64,000 nucleotides of DNA from Alphaproteobacteria bacterium (GTDB taxonomy: Bacteria > Pseudomonadota > Alphaproteobacteria > UBA2966): positions 1 to 64,000 of the forward strand of contig JABILA010000116.1 of NCBI GenBank assembly GCA_018654745.1, written 5' to 3'. The notes under the pieces are model-generated. The model worked only from the letters and a program-made list of their open reading frames with translations, was not told the origin of the DNA and did no database searches. Shown piece after piece: positions 18,003 to 25,839 of this stretch; positions within the stretch are counted from its first letter, which is position 1, and each line of letters opens with the position of its first letter. The position numbers were made by a program, and so were the translations under genes.

Positions 18003-18033
18003 GGTTATGCAGGGATCAGGCGTGTTTTTTCTG
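18003..18033 (-). promoter_or_regulatory. repeated upstream element, copy B (31 nt)
   Basis: Second copy of the element described at 12558: on the transcribed strand it starts CAGAAAAAACACGCC and ends with CCCTGCATAACC. It lies about 105 nt before the TolR-like start at 17899, and it is also upstream of the divergent DUF2332 gene (18084), so it could serve either; the shared copies point to the minus-strand unit. The reverse strand carries GGTTATGCAGGG. Confidence 0.68.
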
Positions 18034-18083
18034 GAATCAGGGGGGATTTTCGTTATTTGTCTGAAAATGCTATATTTTTTGCC

Positions 18084-19133
18084 ATGAATAATGAAAAAGA
18101 AGTACGCGAAGCCTTTGCGTCACAGGCGAAGTGGTGCGATATCCTCGGATCTCCGCTGACAGCCAGCCTGGTAGATGGATTGGGCCGTAAACTCGATCGA
18201 CATACAAAAACCGGCCAGATCGTACTGGATTGGCAAGGCCCGCCGGATGCACTGGGAGATTCTGTTCCACTGCGGCTGGCAGGTGCGCTGCATGCTCTTG
18301 TAAGACGCGGTCAGGCGACGGACCTGGCAAGCGTCTATCCGCCGAATGCGCTGCCGTCAGCTGGTATCCTGATTGACGCGGCCCTTGCGGCGATACAGGA
18401 TTTTGACGATGAACTTGTTCCGTGGATACAATTTGCACCTCAGACAAACGAGGTCGCCCGGTCAGGAGCGCTTTACCCTGGCATGATGCAAATTGCGGCA
18501 CAAACGGGATTGCCCCTGGCCATTCACGAAGTTGGTGCCAGCGCCGGTCTGAATATGAACATGGACAGATACGCCTATCTACTTGGAGGTCACAGTACAG
18601 GCGATCCGGAATCCGCCGTAACTTTGACACCGAACTGGCACGGTCCCGCGCCATCGGGGTCCAGGCCAGTTGTTCGCAGTCGACGGGGATGTGATCGAAA
18701 TCCGATCGATGTCAGTGACGATACCCAGTTTGAACGTCTGATTTCCTTTGTCTGGCCGGATCAGGACGACAGACTGGCGCGCATTACATCAGCCTGTGAA
18801 ATTGCCCAAAGGCATCCCCTGGAAATTGACCGGATGGACGCCGCAGACTGGGTCGACAAGGTATTTACGGCACAGCCTACAGAAGGGGTTGTCAGGGTTC
18901 TGTATCATTCCATCGCGTTTCAATACTTCCCCGATGACACCAAACGCCGGATTCATGAATGTATGAATATAGCCGGTGATCAGGCGACGGCTGACACCCC
19001 GGTTGCCTGGCTTGCCTATGAATTGCAGGAAAGTGGGCGGCCCGCCCTGACCCTGCGTTTGTGGCCCGGCCATGGCGAACAAGTGATCGCCGAGGGGGAT
19101 GCACATTGCCGGGATATCAAATGGATGGCGTGA
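18084..19133 (+). CDS. DUF2332 family protein
   Basis: A 349-residue soluble protein of DUF2332, a family of unknown function common in proteobacteria and actinobacteria. The signature VGASAGLNMNMDRYAYLLGG is visible in the middle (given here as a 20-residue segment), along with HSIAFQYFP and a C-terminal LRLWPGHGE. The fold may be related to SAM-dependent methyltransferases (not certain). Start at ATG 18084; an upstream frame extension is rejected because it would run over the shared promoter region. It diverges from the envelope unit 2. Confidence 0.85.
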   Translation: MNNEKEVREAFASQAKWCDILGSPLTASLVDGLGRKLDRHTKTGQIVLDWQGPPDALGDSVPLRLAGALHALVRRGQATDLASVYPPNALPSAGILIDAALAAIQDFDDELVPWIQFAPQTNEVARSGALYPGMMQIAAQTGLPLAIHEVGASAGLNMNMDRYAYLLGGHSTGDPESAVTLTPNWHGPAPSGSRPVVRSRRGCDRNPIDVSDDTQFERLISFVWPDQDDRLARITSACEIAQRHPLEIDRMDAADWVDKVFTAQPTEGVVRVLYHSIAFQYFPDDTKRRIHECMNIAGDQATADTPVAWLAYELQESGRPALTLRLWPGHGEQVIAEGDAHCRDIKWMA

Positions 19134-19172
19134 TGAGTGGTCACAGTGTTTCAGGCGTTGTCCGAAGAGTTA

Positions 19173-20087
19173 TTACGCCTGGTACGGTAACGTGATCTTG
19201 ACCAACAGCCACTCCCGGAAAGCCCTAATCGCAGGTCGGCTGCAATATTCATCCGGTATAACCAGGTGATATGAAAAGTCTGTGGGCATCACTTCCTCGA
19301 AGGGTTGAACAAGCCTGCCTGAGGCGAGGTCATCGCGCACCAGAGACGTATTGATCAAGGCCACACCATGGCCTTCAAGTGCGGCTTGCAGCGCCATGTT
19401 TTCAATTGAAAATTCCGGACCCTTGCGCCAGTCAACTTCCTCGGCGCCTGCCAGCTTCAACCACATCGGCCATTCAGCATAGGACACATTGTTGATGACA
19501 CCGCCAGAGTGAAGCAGTGTGTGATGAACAAGATCCTGTGGCGTTTTCAGAGGATGAAGTCCGGTCAGTAGTTTCGGGCTGCAAACCGGGAAAACTTCAT
19601 CCTGAAACAAACGATCCGACGAATGTCCCGGATAGTCACCACTGCCCCATCTGATGGCAACGTCGACGGCGTCCCGGCGTAAATTTACAATCTCTACCGA
19701 GGCGTCGATGCGTATCTTTATCTCCGGATTGAGTTCCTGAAATTCCGCCAGTCTCGGGACCAGCCATTGTGCAGCGAATGAAGGTGTTGCCGACACCGTC
19801 AGGACATTTTGATCACCGGTGCCGTACAGCTCTTTTGCCCCCTCCGCCAACAAGTCGAAACCTTCAGAAAGGATTGGTAAAGCTGATTGACCTTGCTCCG
19901 TCAATCTGATGGCCCGGGTCAAACGTTGGAACAAGGGTACGCCGACGAATTCCTCAAGTATCTTCACCTGATGACTGACAGCGGCAGGTGTGACATGCAG
20001 CTCGTTTGCCGCTTTGGTGAAGCTGAGATGCTGCGCAGTAACGACAAAGGCCCGCAAGGCATTCAGGGGTGGCAGGGGTGTCGGCAT
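19173..20087 (-). CDS. LysR-type transcriptional regulator, GcvA-like
   Basis: A 304-residue regulator: N-terminal winged helix-turn-helix (LPPLNALRAFVVTAQHLSFT, AVSHQVKILEEFVG, VPLFQRLTRAIRLTE) and a C-terminal substrate-binding domain with VDVAIRWGSGDYPGHSS, the GcvA-type signature. It is convergent with the DUF2332 gene and divergent from a 53-aa ORF at 20217 that it may control; LysR proteins often regulate the divergent gene. The ligand is unknown. Confidence 0.92.
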   Translation of the reverse strand: MPTPLPPLNALRAFVVTAQHLSFTKAANELHVTPAAVSHQVKILEEFVGVPLFQRLTRAIRLTEQGQSALPILSEGFDLLAEGAKELYGTGDQNVLTVSATPSFAAQWLVPRLAEFQELNPEIKIRIDASVEIVNLRRDAVDVAIRWGSGDYPGHSSDRLFQDEVFPVCSPKLLTGLHPLKTPQDLVHHTLLHSGGVINNVSYAEWPMWLKLAGAEEVDWRKGPEFSIENMALQAALEGHGVALINTSLVRDDLASGRLVQPFEEVMPTDFSYHLVIPDEYCSRPAIRAFREWLLVKITLPYQA

Positions 20088-20216
20088 TTATCACCATGCA
20101 TTAGAAAAACTAAATCATCGTTCAATAATTTCTCGTTTGTAAATAGCACATATAATGGATATTTCTCCTGAACACCACATCTACAGACATTTGTTATGAT
20201 TCAAAGGAGATAAACC

Positions 20217-20378
20217 ATGAACCCTTACAACATGCTAACGAAAGACGCCCGTCACTTTGAGCAGTACCAAAGTTTCAACCAATTCGGACTATCCAGGATG
20301 ATCAGCGTCGGTGCCCTGCAAGCGGTCTATGCGGCAGAGCGTGGATGGAAACATTTCAGGTCGATGTTTCTGGCATGA
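20217..20378 (+). CDS. small ORF of 53 residues, divergent from the LysR gene
   Basis: A short reading frame: ATG at 20217 with a strong AAAGGAGA seven bases upstream, stop TGA at 20376-20378. The product is 53 residues (MNPYNMLTKDARHF and GALQAVYAAERGWKHF) with a C-terminal part loosely like small DUF1127-type proteins, but I cannot assign it. A good ribosome site and a divergent LysR partner support its being real. Coding status rests only on these signs. Confidence 0.55.
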   Translation: MNPYNMLTKDARHFEQYQSFNQFGLSRMISVGALQAVYAAERGWKHFRSMFLA

Positions 20379-20419
20379 ACCTGGATGTTCTGTCTCAATC
20401 CATCAGGTCCGATAAGACC

Positions 20420-21859
20420 TTATTTGGCCGCTGGCAGCACGTTGATCACGACGCTGGCTTCGCTGACCCCGACATTTTTCAACTGGCGAAAAATATGGGG
20501 CAGGCGAAAATCCATGCCTTCGGGCAGGACCGGGAAATTGTTGTTGCGGATGGATTTCGGCAGTTGAGCGCTGATGTCTTTAGAGACCGCAAAACATTTT
20601 ACCAACTCGGTCCCGGCCGGTTCTCCAACCACAAGATCAAAGGGCAAGATGCTGCCGGGCAGCGTATGTAATTTACCGCCCTGAACAAGGGCATTTTTGT
20701 GATAGCGGTTGGGCATGATCTTCAACATGCGACCGTCTGCCTGGCGATAAAAACAGTAGAGCCAGGCATCCTGATCGAGCCGTATTTCCAGATGCAGTTT
20801 TTCGCCGATGTTATAAGCCGGTGTTTCTCCCCGGTTACTGCGCAGGGCAAATCTAAATGGCCCCATGCCATCGTTTTCCAACAGCTGCGGCGGGAAGTTC
20901 CCGTCCGGCCTGACATTCATTTCCAGGGGCGGCAAGACCTTGCCGGACCAGGCAACGGTTCTGCCATCCGGTGCCCGCAAGCGGACTTTCAGATCAACCG
21001 CCTTGCCAAAATCCCAATAGCTGCCGGTCAGGGTGTAGACATTGTTTTTCTTGCCGTCTTTGCTTTTTGCCGTTGAGGCCTTTTGCCCACCGGCCCAGGC
21101 CGCACGATTGATACGCACCATGCGCCCGGTGATTCTGTTGGAAAAGGCGGTGGCCAGTTCATCGCGCAGAAGTTCTTCGATATATCGACCAAAGCGGGTC
21201 TGGATACGGGTGTTTTCAAAACGGATGCCGCTGAGCTGGATCTCATGGGCATCGGCAGCCATTTGCGACAGTTTTCGGGCACCTTGTCTGATCCCCTGGT
21301 CGAGCGTCACAGTTGCCTGATTTTGCGCCAGATTAATGAACTGGCTGGAGGTCGAAGCAACGATGTTGCCAACACGCGTTTTACCCTTGGAGGAGCCCAT
21401 AGCTTTGTAAGACAGCGAGATACGACGATTTTCCAGGGAAATATTTCCAACGATCAACAGGTCCACTCGCGCACTTTTGGACACGGTTGCGACCGGGTTT
21501 TCCAGGTCCTGGTTGGTTTCTTCCAGGTCCGCGATCAATGCTCTCAGTTCTTTCCGCCCGACAAATACCAGCTTGTTGCCAGCACTACGCTGCAGGGCTG
21601 CCAGAAGGTTGGTGTTCAATTGTTCGGCGACACGCGTTGAGACCGGAATATCCCTGCTTTGAAATGGCCAGACCGCAACGCGGGTCTTGCTGTTCAGCAG
21701 CTGGTTGGCTTTTAATCCTTCCAGTAATTCATCCCCCAGCAAGCCAAGGGTGAAGTCGCTGCCACCGGCACTGTCCTGGGCCTGCACGCCAGGCGCCACG
21801 AGGCCGAGCATGATCAGCACTATCCCGAAGATCGGTCCGGTTTGCATCCACTTCACCAC
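20420..21859 (-). CDS. FlgO/CsgG-like exported protein with C-terminal DUF4384-like domain
   Basis: A 479-residue exported protein (Sec signal to about residue 27). Residues about 57-170 resemble FlgO/CsgG-type outer-membrane factors: TRVAVWPFQSRD, SARVDLLIVGNI and a glycine-rich start. Residues about 345-430 resemble DUF4384: YNIGEKLHLEIRL, WLYCFYRQADG, IMPNRYH. Both are known from surface-associated assemblies, but the combined function is unknown. A GTG at 21859 overlaps the OmpA-like stop; ATG 21847 is an equally good start. It is the last gene of the first envelope unit. Confidence 0.75.
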   Translation of the reverse strand: MVKWMQTGPIFGIVLIMLGLVAPGVQAQDSAGGSDFTLGLLGDELLEGLKANQLLNSKTRVAVWPFQSRDIPVSTRVAEQLNTNLLAALQRSAGNKLVFVGRKELRALIADLEETNQDLENPVATVSKSARVDLLIVGNISLENRRISLSYKAMGSSKGKTRVGNIVASTSSQFINLAQNQATVTLDQGIRQGARKLSQMAADAHEIQLSGIRFENTRIQTRFGRYIEELLRDELATAFSNRITGRMVRINRAAWAGGQKASTAKSKDGKKNNVYTLTGSYWDFGKAVDLKVRLRAPDGRTVAWSGKVLPPLEMNVRPDGNFPPQLLENDGMGPFRFALRSNRGETPAYNIGEKLHLEIRLDQDAWLYCFYRQADGRMLKIMPNRYHKNALVQGGKLHTLPGSILPFDLVVGEPAGTELVKCFAVSKDISAQLPKSIRNNNFPVLPEGMDFRLPHIFRQLKNVGVSEASVVINVLPAAK

Positions 21860-22395
21860 TTGATAACTTTCTCGGTTCCAGGCTTGTTCTGTCGATTAGT
21901 CTTGTCGCGGTTTGATTGTAACAGAATAAACTCGACCCGGCGATTTTCTCCGCTGTTCGGTGCCATGGGGTTTTTCAATCTTGTTTCCCCCTTGCCCGAT
22001 GATACAAGCCGGTCTTTATGGATACCGCCCTTGAGGATCAGGTAGTCAAACACTGCCCGGGCGCGGCGTTCGGATAATTTCATGTTCATGGCTGCCCGAC
22101 CTGATGCATCGGTGTGCCCGACGATCTGAAAGCGCTCTGCTGCCAATTTCGGGTCACGCAGGGCTTCTGAAACAATATTCAGCTGACGCTTTACCCGGCT
22201 CGTCAGATTTACCGAGCCAGTCCTGAATTCAATGTCCAGGTCAATTGCCCGTGCTGTGCCTTTGTGTTGCGGCAGATATTCTATGGGTGCCAGGCTGCGG
22301 ATGATGGTGTTTTTGTCGACATCAGCGTTCTGGGCCAAAGCCCCGTGCGCGCCGGTGAAGATCAGGGTGCTGGCAATTATCAACTGTTTTATCAT
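21853..22395 (-). CDS. OmpA/Pal-like peptidoglycan-binding protein
   Basis: A 180-residue exported protein with Sec signal to about residue 21 and a C-terminal OmpA domain: FRTGSVNLT, VGHTDASG with Asp96, NMKLSERRARAV with Arg111 fifteen residues later (the diaminopimelate-binding pair), and GENRRVEFILL. It binds peptidoglycan non-covalently. No lipobox, so it is soluble in the periplasm or bound by partners. It takes the place Pal has in Tol-Pal. A strong hairpin just upstream (22430-22458) may limit transcription into it. Confidence 0.88.
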   Translation of the reverse strand: MIKQLIIASTLIFTGAHGALAQNADVDKNTIIRSLAPIEYLPQHKGTARAIDLDIEFRTGSVNLTSRVKRQLNIVSEALRDPKLAAERFQIVGHTDASGRAAMNMKLSERRARAVFDYLILKGGIHKDRLVSSGKGETRLKNPMAPNSGENRRVEFILLQSNRDKTNRQNKPGTEKVIKW

Positions 22396-22429
22396 CGAAC
22401 GACCTTGTATCCGGATTAAACAGAAAACC

Positions 22430-22458
22430 CGTCAGCAGCTTTCAGGCTGCTGACGGGC
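22430..22458 (-). terminator. rho-independent terminator or attenuator after the 301-residue gene
   Basis: A 12-bp perfect stem (CCCGTCAGCAGC paired with GCTGCTGACGGG) with a short loop, followed on the minus strand by TTTTCTGTTT. It stands between the 301-residue gene (stop 22470) and the OmpA-like gene (start 22395). It probably stops most transcripts, with read-through or a second promoter for the OmpA-like gene. Confidence 0.8.
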
Positions 22459-22469
22459 AGTTCAGGAAC

Positions 22470-23375
22470 TTACCAGTTATTTGGATCGAGATTCCGTCTC
22501 TTGCGCTTGGAAATGCGGGTCACGACATATTCGTTGCCAGAGAATTGGACCCGACCGGAGATGCCGATATGCTTCAGCATTTTGCGCAGGTTACGGTTCA
22601 GGCGCGTTGCAGTGCTGCTGCTTTCATACCAGTATTCGTGATGCATGCGACCGGCATAGACAGCGCGGTGACGCTCATAACCTTTGAAGACCACGATATA
22701 TTCTTCCATGTCCAGCATGTCGTCTTCGGAAAATCCATCAAATACGAGGGAAAAACCGTTGGCGAGATTGGCTTTGCTGTAACCGTCGTCATCGCGGTCG
22801 CCGTCATAGATATCGACCAGTTTTTCGGCCAGAACGGAGCCAACGTCACGGGCGATGATCTTGCTGTATTTGCCAACGGTTTCCAGCAGGCATTCGCGAG
22901 GGCAATTGGCAGCAGCCGTCCATTCGCGTGGGCTTTCGATCTCAAAGTTGCCAAGGCGTTGGCCGCTTTTTACAGCCAGGATACGACCGGTGACACGGGT
23001 CTTGATCTTGGTGGTGTAATTAAAATCACGGGCGCTGGCGTAGATCGTAAAAATAACCGCGATATCGATCGGCGGGCGTTTGACGGACTTGGCGATATCA
23101 ATGATTTCCGCATCCGTGCGTCGTACACGACCTTGAGCATAATCATCCAGCGAAATCGCTGTTTCATCAAATACGTCAAAACCTTCGTTGTGGATTTCAT
23201 TGGTCAGGGCATCCAGAACGCGGCGGAATACGCGACTATTGCGCGGTACGCTGTCCTGATCTGCGTCTTCGCCCATGATCAAAAGGTTTGGCTTCTCAAT
23301 AGCCATGGATGGTGGGGCCCCTGCGCAGGATATTAGCAGCAAGGCGCCGGCAAACATGAAGATCATTTTTTTCAT
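22470..23375 (-). CDS. lipoprotein-like exported protein, first gene of envelope unit 1
   Basis: A 301-residue exported protein with a probable lipobox LISC at residues 14-17 (signal MKKMIFMFAGALLLISC). The mature part has alternating beta and helix segments with VRRTDAEIIDIAKS, DIAVIFTIYASARDF and a C-terminal EYVVTRISKRKRRN. A short Asp-rich stretch (YDGDRDDDGYSK) may bind a metal such as Ca2+. I do not recognise a family. It is the only gene before the strong hairpin, so it may be expressed at a higher level than the genes after it. Confidence 0.72.
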   Translation of the reverse strand: MKKMIFMFAGALLLISCAGAPPSMAIEKPNLLIMGEDADQDSVPRNSRVFRRVLDALTNEIHNEGFDVFDETAISLDDYAQGRVRRTDAEIIDIAKSVKRPPIDIAVIFTIYASARDFNYTTKIKTRVTGRILAVKSGQRLGNFEIESPREWTAAANCPRECLLETVGKYSKIIARDVGSVLAEKLVDIYDGDRDDDGYSKANLANGFSLVFDGFSEDDMLDMEEYIVVFKGYERHRAVYAGRMHHEYWYESSSTATRLNRNLRKMLKHIGISGRVQFSGNEYVVTRISKRKRRNLDPNNW

Positions 23376-23446
23376 CGTATTCTCCCAAAGGCTGGCCCAA
23401 CGGGGCTGGCAAAGAATTTATAACACTGAATTCTATTCACTGCCGG

Positions 23447-23478
23447 GGTAATGCAGGGGTCAGAGCGATTTTTTCCTG
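23447..23478 (-). promoter_or_regulatory. repeated upstream element, copy C (32 nt)
   Basis: Third copy of the element described at 12558: on the transcribed strand CAGGAAAAAATCGCTCTG and then CCCCTGCATTACC. It lies about 72 nt before the ATG at 23375. Compared with copy A it has a one-base insertion and four substitutions. Its occurrence before a third unit, with no copy seen elsewhere in the window, links the three units as one regulon. Confidence 0.7.
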
Positions 23479-23633
23479 ACACGCAAATATTTTTATCAGA
23501 GTCAGCGGGAATTGTCTCTATGTCAGGTTGTTTCGAGCCGGAGTTTATGCACCTTCGCCCTGAAATAATCGGCAAATAGCCCGGGTTTTCGTCAAAAGCT
23601 GCGCGGAGTGTGACCGCCTAAACGGGAATAGTC

Positions 23634-24737
23634 CTAATCCGGCCAGTTCCACGTCGTGACCGGCAGCTGGAATTTTACTTCCAGCACACGGGCATCCAGA
23701 TCAACCCGATTGAGCAGGCCTGACTGGGTATCGACTTCAGAAACGACAGCTGCGGCATTGACCGCAGCAGCCCGAAGCGAATCTTCCACACTGGACCCAC
23801 TTGCCAGCAAGGCACTGAGGGTCGAGGTGAAACTATCTCCGGCCCCTGCCGTGCCCATGACTTCGGTGCGCATGGTCGGGCAAAAGTGTACGCCGTCTGC
23901 GTCTGCCAGATAGGCACCTTCCGTGCCATCCGTAATGAGTATCTTGTCGAGCCCTTTCGACCGTACCCGGGCCAGGAAATCGATCAGGCCCAGATCAAAG
24001 CCACCAAAGGCAAGACCCAGACGCATCAGGCGGGGCTCTTCCTTATTGATTTCGTGATCATCGCCACCGTCGGTGACGTCATCGGAAACGGCCAGGGCTG
24101 GCACCAAGGTTTCGGCTTCAACCCGGTTGACGGCCAGCAGATCAATATCCGGGAAACTGTCCAGAATACTGGCAGTGCGCGAAGTCAATTGACGGATGCC
24201 GGGGTTGGCGGCCACGAAGGCACCGGCGGCATGGGCTCTGGCGGCAATATCGCCAAAACAATCCGCTGAACGATTGGACAAACTGGCGATATAAACCAGT
24301 TGGCGGTCTTCAAGCAAACCCGGTTTGATATCGCTGACCCGAAGCAAGGTGTTGGCACCGCGTTGGGTAAAGATTGTGGCATTGCGGTCGTGGGACGAGA
24401 CCATAACAGCGGTACCGGTTGGCGCTTCGGCAGTGCGGATCACGGCACTTTCATCGACGTTTTCAGCGGTCAGGCGATCAAGGATACGTCCACCGTTCTG
24501 ATCGTCACCCACCTTGACCAGGACGCTGGCTTTCAGGCCAAGACGCGCCATGGAAACGGCTGTGTTTACGGCACCGCCGCCGATATGAGTTGAGATGCTT
24601 TCACTTTCGATCTTGCGACCCTGTTCCAGCAACAGAAAGGACGAAGTGGCGTTGGTCATGGTCATGCGCTCAACGTCGCGGCTGTTCACCAGAACGATGA
24701 TGTCGACCATGGCCGACCCGACACATAACGCACGCAT
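23634..24737 (-). CDS. PfkB-family carbohydrate kinase
   Basis: A 367-residue ribokinase-type sugar kinase. Start at ATG 24737 with AAGGAAA upstream; the longer frame overlaps the upstream gene. Signatures: N-terminal CVGSAMVDI, HIGGGAVNTAVSMARLG (substrate Gly-Gly segment), and near the C-terminus the catalytic GTAGAGDSFTSTLSA. It transfers phosphate from ATP to a sugar or nucleoside. The unit also has a Gfo/Idh oxidoreductase and NagA, so a ketose or sugar acid derived from amino sugar is plausible. Confidence 0.88.
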   Translation of the reverse strand: MRALCVGSAMVDIIVLVNSRDVERMTMTNATSSFLLLEQGRKIESESISTHIGGGAVNTAVSMARLGLKASVLVKVGDDQNGGRILDRLTAENVDESAVIRTAEAPTGTAVMVSSHDRNATIFTQRGANTLLRVSDIKPGLLEDRQLVYIASLSNRSADCFGDIAARAHAAGAFVAANPGIRQLTSRTASILDSFPDIDLLAVNRVEAETLVPALAVSDDVTDGGDDHEINKEEPRLMRLGLAFGGFDLGLIDFLARVRSKGLDKILITDGTEGAYLADADGVHFCPTMRTEVMGTAGAGDSFTSTLSALLASGSSVEDSLRAAAVNAAAVVSEVDTQSGLLNRVDLDARVLEVKFQLPVTTWNWPD

Positions 24738-24762
24738 AGCCTGTTTCCTTATTGAAGTCTGA

Positions 24763-25839
24763 TCATAAGTTAACGATTTCACCGCTCTTTATAGACTGAT
24801 CTGCGGCCAGGACAATCCCGAGTGAATTTACCGCATCAGCCATATGATCGGTCAGATTAACATCACTGACGATGGCGTTCAGAAAATATTCCTGCTCGCG
24901 CTGACAAAGGTCGTCGTGGCCAGGTTCGTCTTCTGTATTGATGATTTGATCTTCGCGTGCGAACGCTCCGTTGCTGTCTGTATCACTAAAATGAAGGCGC
25001 AGGGAGCTGGTTTTGGTGTGGGCATCGACATCGTCAGATTTGTGACCTTCTCCGGCTTCTTCGGCGGCAACGATTGAGACACATCCTTTGGGCCCAACCA
25101 CGTCTTTCACAAAAAACGCTGTCTCGCTCATCATCGGGCCCCAGCCTGCTTCATACCAGCCGATGGAGCCATCATCAAAGAAGACCTGAAGCTGGCCATA
25201 ATTATACATGTCAGCGTCAATTTCCGGGGTCAGGTTCACACCCATGGCATGAACTTTTACCGGTTTGGCACGAGCCATCAAACACATCATGTCGACATAG
25301 TGCACACCACAGTCGACAATCGGAGACATGGTTTTCATCAGGGTCTTGTGGGTCTGCCAGGTGGCACCGCTGGATTGTTGATTAAGGTTCATGCGCATGA
25401 CCAGCGGTTTGCCCAGACCCTGGGCCACTTCCACCAGCTTTGCCCAGGATGGATGGTGGCGCAGGATATATCCGACCACCAGTTTTTTACCCAGACGTGT
25501 GGCTGCATCAACAACGCGTTGGGCGTCTTCCAGTGTTTCAGCGATGGGCTTTTCCAGAAAGACATGGGCACCGGCTTCAAACGCCTGCACGGCAAAATCG
25601 GCATGGGTGTCCGAATAGGTATTGATCGAAACCGCGTCCGGTTTCAGTTCGGACAGGGCGGCTGCGTAGTCAGAGAATTTCGCATAACCACTCAGTTCAT
25701 CCGGCAGCCCGGTCATGGTTTCGATGCTGCGGCTGCACAGACCAACAACTTCGAAACCATCCAGGGCGTGATAGGCTTTGGCATGGGACAGACCCATATT
25801 GCCCAACCCAACGATCAGTACGCGCACCTTGTCGGTCAT
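24763..25839 (-). CDS. Gfo/Idh/MocA-family oxidoreductase
   Basis: A 358-residue NAD(P)-dependent sugar or inositol dehydrogenase-type protein: Rossmann motif GLGNMGLSHAKAY, the family motif FLEKPIAET, and a C-terminal alpha/beta domain with HYVDMMCL. Oxidises or isomerises cyclic polyols and amino-sugar derivatives; substrate not known. The start overlaps the stop of NagA by four bases. It belongs to the amino-sugar operon. Confidence 0.9.
   Translation of the reverse strand: MTDKVRVLIVGLGNMGLSHAKAYHALDGFEVVGLCSRSIETMTGLPDELSGYAKFSDYAAALSELKPDAVSINTYSDTHADFAVQAFEAGAHVFLEKPIAETLEDAQRVVDAATRLGKKLVVGYILRHHPSWAKLVEVAQGLGKPLVMRMNLNQQSSGATWQTHKTLMKTMSPIVDCGVHYVDMMCLMARAKPVKVHAMGVNLTPEIDADMYNYGQLQVFFDDGSIGWYEAGWGPMMSETAFFVKDVVGPKGCVSIVAAEEAGEGHKSDDVDAHTKTSSLRLHFSDTDSNGAFAREDQIINTEDEPGHDDLCQREQEYFLNAIVSDVNLTDHMADAVNSLGIVLAADQSIKSGEIVNL

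Noticed and set aside
22545-23336. 263-residue plus-strand frame opposite the 301-residue gene
   Set aside because: The minus-strand gene has a lipobox signal and the repeated element upstream; the plus-strand frame has neither.
7665-23375. Envelope locus read as the Zorya defence system
   Set aside because: Zorya has a MotA-like protein with a long tail, an OmpA-fused MotB-like protein and a helicase (ZorD). No helicase or nuclease is present here and the channel protein is short.
7665-23375. Envelope locus read as ordinary tol-pal
   Set aside because: No TolB beta-propeller, the TolQ-like protein is short, the OmpA-like protein has no lipobox, and transglycosylases and Lon-like domain are foreign to tol-pal.
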